Origin: Styela clava
Taxonomy: Eukaryota; Chordata; Ascidiacea; Stolidobranchia; Styelidae
DNA length: 64,000 nt
Direction: 5' to 3'
NCBI RefSeq assembly: GCF_964204865.1
Contig: NC_135261.1
Coordinates: 11,532,001 to 11,596,000, forward strand
Position numbers and translations under genes: made by a program. Below the pieces are notes generated by a model. The model worked only from the letters and a program-made list of their open reading frames with translations. It did no database searches and was not told the origin of the DNA. Shown piece after piece: positions 60,101-64,000 of this stretch (position 1 is the first letter of the stretch; each line of letters begins with the position of its first letter).

Positions 60101-60937
60101 TTGACTATATCTCTGAGTACGATAGCGCCACCCACTGCAAGGATTGTGAAATAGGGTCGGGAGACAGGTATCGACTGAGAAAAAGGTATCACCAGTTCGT
60201 ATTGAAGATCGGCAATATTAGCAAGAAACAACATCTTATACCGTCATAAAAATTTTATTCATTCAGAAGATTGGTGATAAATACTTTTGTGCCATTTTGT
60301 CGTTTTATAGGCAAATAATTTGAAGGCTCAATTTGGATAATTATAGGCATAATAATTTTTAAAAAGGAGTATTGCATAATGGATTGTTTAGTCAGAAAGA
60401 TAAGGTGAATGTTATGATGTTGTGTATTGGATGTAATATTATAATTGATATATATATGATGGAATATGTTTTCTATGAATCATGATTATGTAATATGACA
60501 TCTTCTTCAATTATATTTCAAATAAATACTGGTTTAACATATCGCGAAAAGGGTGAATTTGTTTCAATTAATCGCCAAGTTTGCAATATTTATCTGGGCT
60601 TAGATAGAACTTTTTTATACAATTCAAAATTGCTTTAATGGGTTATTAAAGTTGGTCAAACTTGATAACACTGTACTTTATACTATTAAAACAATTCATC
60701 TAAATCATATTGGTATATTGGGTATTTGGGATTGCTTCTTTGATCATTTTCATAATATTAGGTGCTTAATAATGTTCACAATTTCAGTGTATTTCAATTC
60801 AGATGTTTTTGACTGGCATTTTAATTTTTTTGCCGGTAGTCAAAGTGCAATAATACTAATTTTTATTTTTATTTAGCATGAAAAAATAATTTAGAGATAA
60901 TATTAATTCATAAAAGGCTAATCTTGCTCAGAATAAA
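57195..60937. other. Divergent intergenic region
   Basis: This stretch separates the minus-strand Tg1 gene from the plus-strand LRR gene, so it should contain both promoters. TATAAA on the minus strand at 57336-57331 lies about 140 bp before the Tg1 gene start codon and is a weak TATA candidate. Apart from the possible FMO fragment at 59413-59631, I see no coding signal. Confidence 0.45.
59413..59631 (-). pseudogene. Possible flavin monooxygenase fragment
   Basis: About 72 codons, open from after a TAA at 59634 to TAG at 59413. The text contains KIIIYSTGMNFDMPN, then FIFEVFKN. That resembles the family region around the FATGY motif (D-x-I-I-F-A-T-G-Y-x-F-x-F-P), though Y is replaced by M. 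No second exon, acceptor or other FMO motif was found nearby. It may be a relic of a larger gene or a chance resemblance. Confidence 0.3.
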
Positions 60938-63907
60938 ATGAATGCAACAACTATTTGCCTTATCTTTTGCATCAAGTTTTTAACAATATTGGCAAGTGAA
61001 GTAAACGATGAAAATTGTGATAATGTGGAATCAAAATGTACAAAGTAAGAATTGCCTTTTATATTCAAACGCAACCTCGATGGGTATTCAAAAATCTTCC
61101 TAATTGGGCACGACGTGAATGGACCTATGCATCGTTTTGTTATCATGTTGTTGTTGAGAGAAATCGCTTTTCTCTTCAACTACTGGACCAATTATTTTTT
61201 CCAGCGGTTGAAGCTTGTTGTTGTCGCTAGAAGGCTATTACTTTCCATTTATTTCAAATATACCTATGGGCTCTATGGGATTCACTTTTCCCTTCGAAGT
61301 TTTGTGTGACAACGTCATCAAAATTGCAAATTATGTTCTATAGTTCCGTGATCACATCTCAGACTAACGGTAGGCCTACTGTAAAAGATTTGATAGCCTA
61401 TCACTTCGTTTTGGTTTTTGTGTCCATATTTCCGAGTATTGCTCTTTTGTTTTATTTGCGTTGCTGCTTTTTCATTCCTCTTGATTTATCAGTTTTATTC
61501 AATGGATAATTTAGTTGAAAATAAAATTTGAAGATAATTATATACGATATTCCAAGTTGATTAAAAACCATTTTTTGAATGAAGGAAACTGGTGTTATAT
61601 CATAAATATTACCTAAACCCTGTATGTTGCTGAGTTTAGGACAAAATGAAAAAAAAAGAAACAGTCGAAGTAAAGATGTTTGCGAGTAATTTTGTGTTTG
61701 AACACGACTTCCATGTTAATGCAGTAATTTGGGCCATATAATTTTTGAATTTAATTTTGTTTTTTCAACTTATTTTAATTAAGAATTTGAAAAGATAGTA
61801 ATTTCCTAATTACCCAACGTACAAAATAATAAATCGAATTTTATTGTTAATATTTTTCAGTCGAGATCCACGCATATCGATCTATCAACAATGCATGATA
61901 TACAAGGAAGAATGGTCGTTGTATTGCAATTATTCTCAATTTGAAAGAATCCCCGATCCCGATGGCATAGTAAATTATATGTCTTGCAGTAATGTAACTT
62001 CACTCTTCGTTGACGACAGTTGCGTGAAAAATATTAAAAGAGGTAAACATGAAATAAACATTCAAGTTTTTTGTATTTTTTTGGAAAATCTTCTCTTAAA
62101 TTGAAATATTAGAATGATAAATCATAATACAAAACTCGATTGTTTGTGGTAAATTATACGGCATTTTTTGCTTGATTCGCCAAACAAGTAAAATCTCTAC
62201 ATTTTTTCATAATTCTCAAACGGGATGATTTTTGAGAAACTTGGTTGGTCGTTTATACTTTATACGTATTGGTTTGTTTTGGTGTACGCGAATTTTGGCT
62301 AAGTTGACATGTATATATATATATATAATCTACAAGAATACATCATACTACATCTTCATTTCTCTGTTTTATCCGCATGTAGCATGGCTCCAAACATCGA
62401 GAGCCTTCAATACTCATAGCTTCTTTTCAAACTGAGCATATACGATATATTTTAAATCAGTGATAATCAAGCGTTCAATTTAAATGGCAAGATTTTTTAT
62501 GTTCATTTTTTTATTTTAACTCATTGCTTTCTTGACTCTTTTTGCAGATGATATGAAAAAGTATTTCAACATTGAAGTTTTTCTTTCCGGTAGAAATTAT
62601 ATAAAACAACTACCTGGAAAACTATTTTCACGAAACAGAAAGTTAAAAAAAGTTGATTTTTGTGGAAATCAAATCAGTGAAATCGACCCTACAGCTTTTT
62701 CTGGTGAGTGACAAAATTCCTAATAATATTCAATTTTACTTACCACTTCATGAACAGAAATATACAAATCTGCTATAAATGAATTTAAAATTTTTCCAAC
62801 ACCTTTGCCTTTAGCTTATATACAGATTAAAACAAAAACGACATATCCACATACGCATTATAAACGTCTTTTCTGACGACAAAATTACTTTCGCGTGCAG
62901 TCATTGATTGCGATTTTTTAAAGAAAAATATAAATGATATCTTTCTGTCATGGCAATACAAATAGTCTAATTAAATTCTATATTTCAGGTTTACATAGTC
63001 TTGAAACGCTGAATCTTGCTAGCAACAAATTAACACATATTCCGGATTCTGTGTTTTATGACTTGGATTTTCTGATTGAACTTTCATTTCATAGAAACAA
63101 GATCTCTGTTCTACACTCCGGAATTTTTCAAGGATTGAAACATTTAAAAATTTTAAAATTAACAGGTAAATAGTAAATCAATTTATGTAATTTGTTATAT
63201 GGTATGTTCTACCCGGAAATCAAATTTTGTGGCCTCCTAGCGCTGGCTGAGACAATTGTTACAACTCCATTTTCAAAGGAAAATTAATATGGAGAATAAT
63301 TTTATCAATTGGTAAAACTGTATCAGTGGATTATCATAAATATCTGTATTAAATTTTGAATCATGTGATTTTTTTATCGAGTCAAACCACTGAATTCTAG
63401 TTAAACAATAAAACTTTATTGCAGTGACGTGCAGATATTATTTCGCAAATATTTTTATTATATTGAATTTCGTCTCAAACGATTATTGACTTCAAACACA
63501 TTTGTTACTGTAAATTCAATTAGTGAGATAGTTGAAGCAACAATTGTTAAACTATATATCTTTATGATAACTTTTATAAAACGTTAGGCTGTGATGTTAG
63601 AAGGCAAATAATTTTTGGACAGATCGTACATTTGTGGAAACAATGGCGTTTATTGTCAAATCGATTTTTTATCAATGACCATACTTATTTTCGTGTAAAC
63701 AATTGTTAGAATTTAATTATTATTCCAGCAAATAGAATCGGTTTTATTGATCAGCGAGCATTTGACGGACTCTGGAGTTTAACTCATTTACATCTTGATG
63801 AAAATAGATTGACTTATGTTGATGCGAAAGTATTTATGAAACTGAAAAATCTGCAAGTTTTAACTATGTCTTACAACAAAATAATGGACTGGAATGAGGG
63901 GAATGGG
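60938..63907 (+). CDS. Leucine-rich-repeat protein, 5' part (partial)
   Basis: Five exons join in phase: 60938-61044, 61861-62042, 62548-62703, 62989-63165 and 63729-63907, giving 267 codons before the window ends. Exon 1 begins with a hydrophobic signal peptide (MNATTICLIFCIKFLTILAS), then a short Cys-rich stretch (ENCDNVESKCTN). Exon 2 has four more cysteines and N-x-S/T sequons and fills the place of an N-terminal cap. Exons 3-5 encode leucine-rich repeats of about 24 residues (LxxLxLxxNKLTxIPDxVF type), with most introns at phase 1. The protein is therefore extracellular or on the cell surface. Which receptor or matrix family it belongs to depends on exons right of the window. Confidence 0.8.
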
Positions 63908-64000
63908 GTAAGACTCAATTATAAACTCAGAAATGCCATAGATAGTACGCCCTTGGCCTGAACGCATAACGATTGAGGTTTGCTGTAATGAACTTTTTAT

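Overview
The window is eukaryotic nuclear DNA. Genes are split by many GT-AG introns, the sequence is AT-rich, and transposable elements are dense. There are no operons and no bacterial signals. An invertebrate animal is certain from the gene families. An ascidian tunicate is my best guess from gene style and intron size, but the sequence does not prove it.

Five multi-exon genes can be read exon by exon with intact reading phase. (1) The 5' half of an SLC22-type transporter, minus strand, 5271 to 1171, runs off the left edge. (2) A complete U2AF2 (U2AF65 splicing factor) gene, plus strand, 15950-25959. (3) A complete PARP2-type poly(ADP-ribose) polymerase gene, minus strand, 36664-27895, with the H-Y-E catalytic triad present. 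(4) A secreted cysteine-rich gene, minus strand, 57194-46917, encodes a signal peptide, five copies of a ten-cysteine two-exon module, three thyroglobulin type-1 domains and a cysteine-rich tail. (5) The 5' part of a secreted or membrane leucine-rich-repeat gene, plus strand, 60938-63907, runs off the right edge.

Most of the rest is mobile DNA. A decayed Ty3/gypsy element (about 11.4 to 5.7 kb, minus strand) carries a hAT-type insertion inside its reverse transcriptase. A degenerate copy of part of the SLC22 gene lies at 12.5-13.4 kb. A 4.7-kb hAT-type element with perfect 8-bp target duplications sits in a U2AF2 intron. Small MITEs sit in PARP2 introns. From 37.8 to 46.1 kb there is a Russian-doll stack of at least five transposons.

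The most unusual points are these. The cysteine module of gene 4 (C-x3-C-x5-C-x13-C-x7-C followed by C-x10-12-C-P-x9-C-x2-C-x3-C, always in phase-1 exons) is one I do not recognise as a named domain. One of its exons has AA where the GT splice donor should be. A recent tandem duplication made two near-identical thyroglobulin exons. In U2AF2, six extra residues just before RRM1 look like a former polypyrimidine tract that became coding when its AG was lost.
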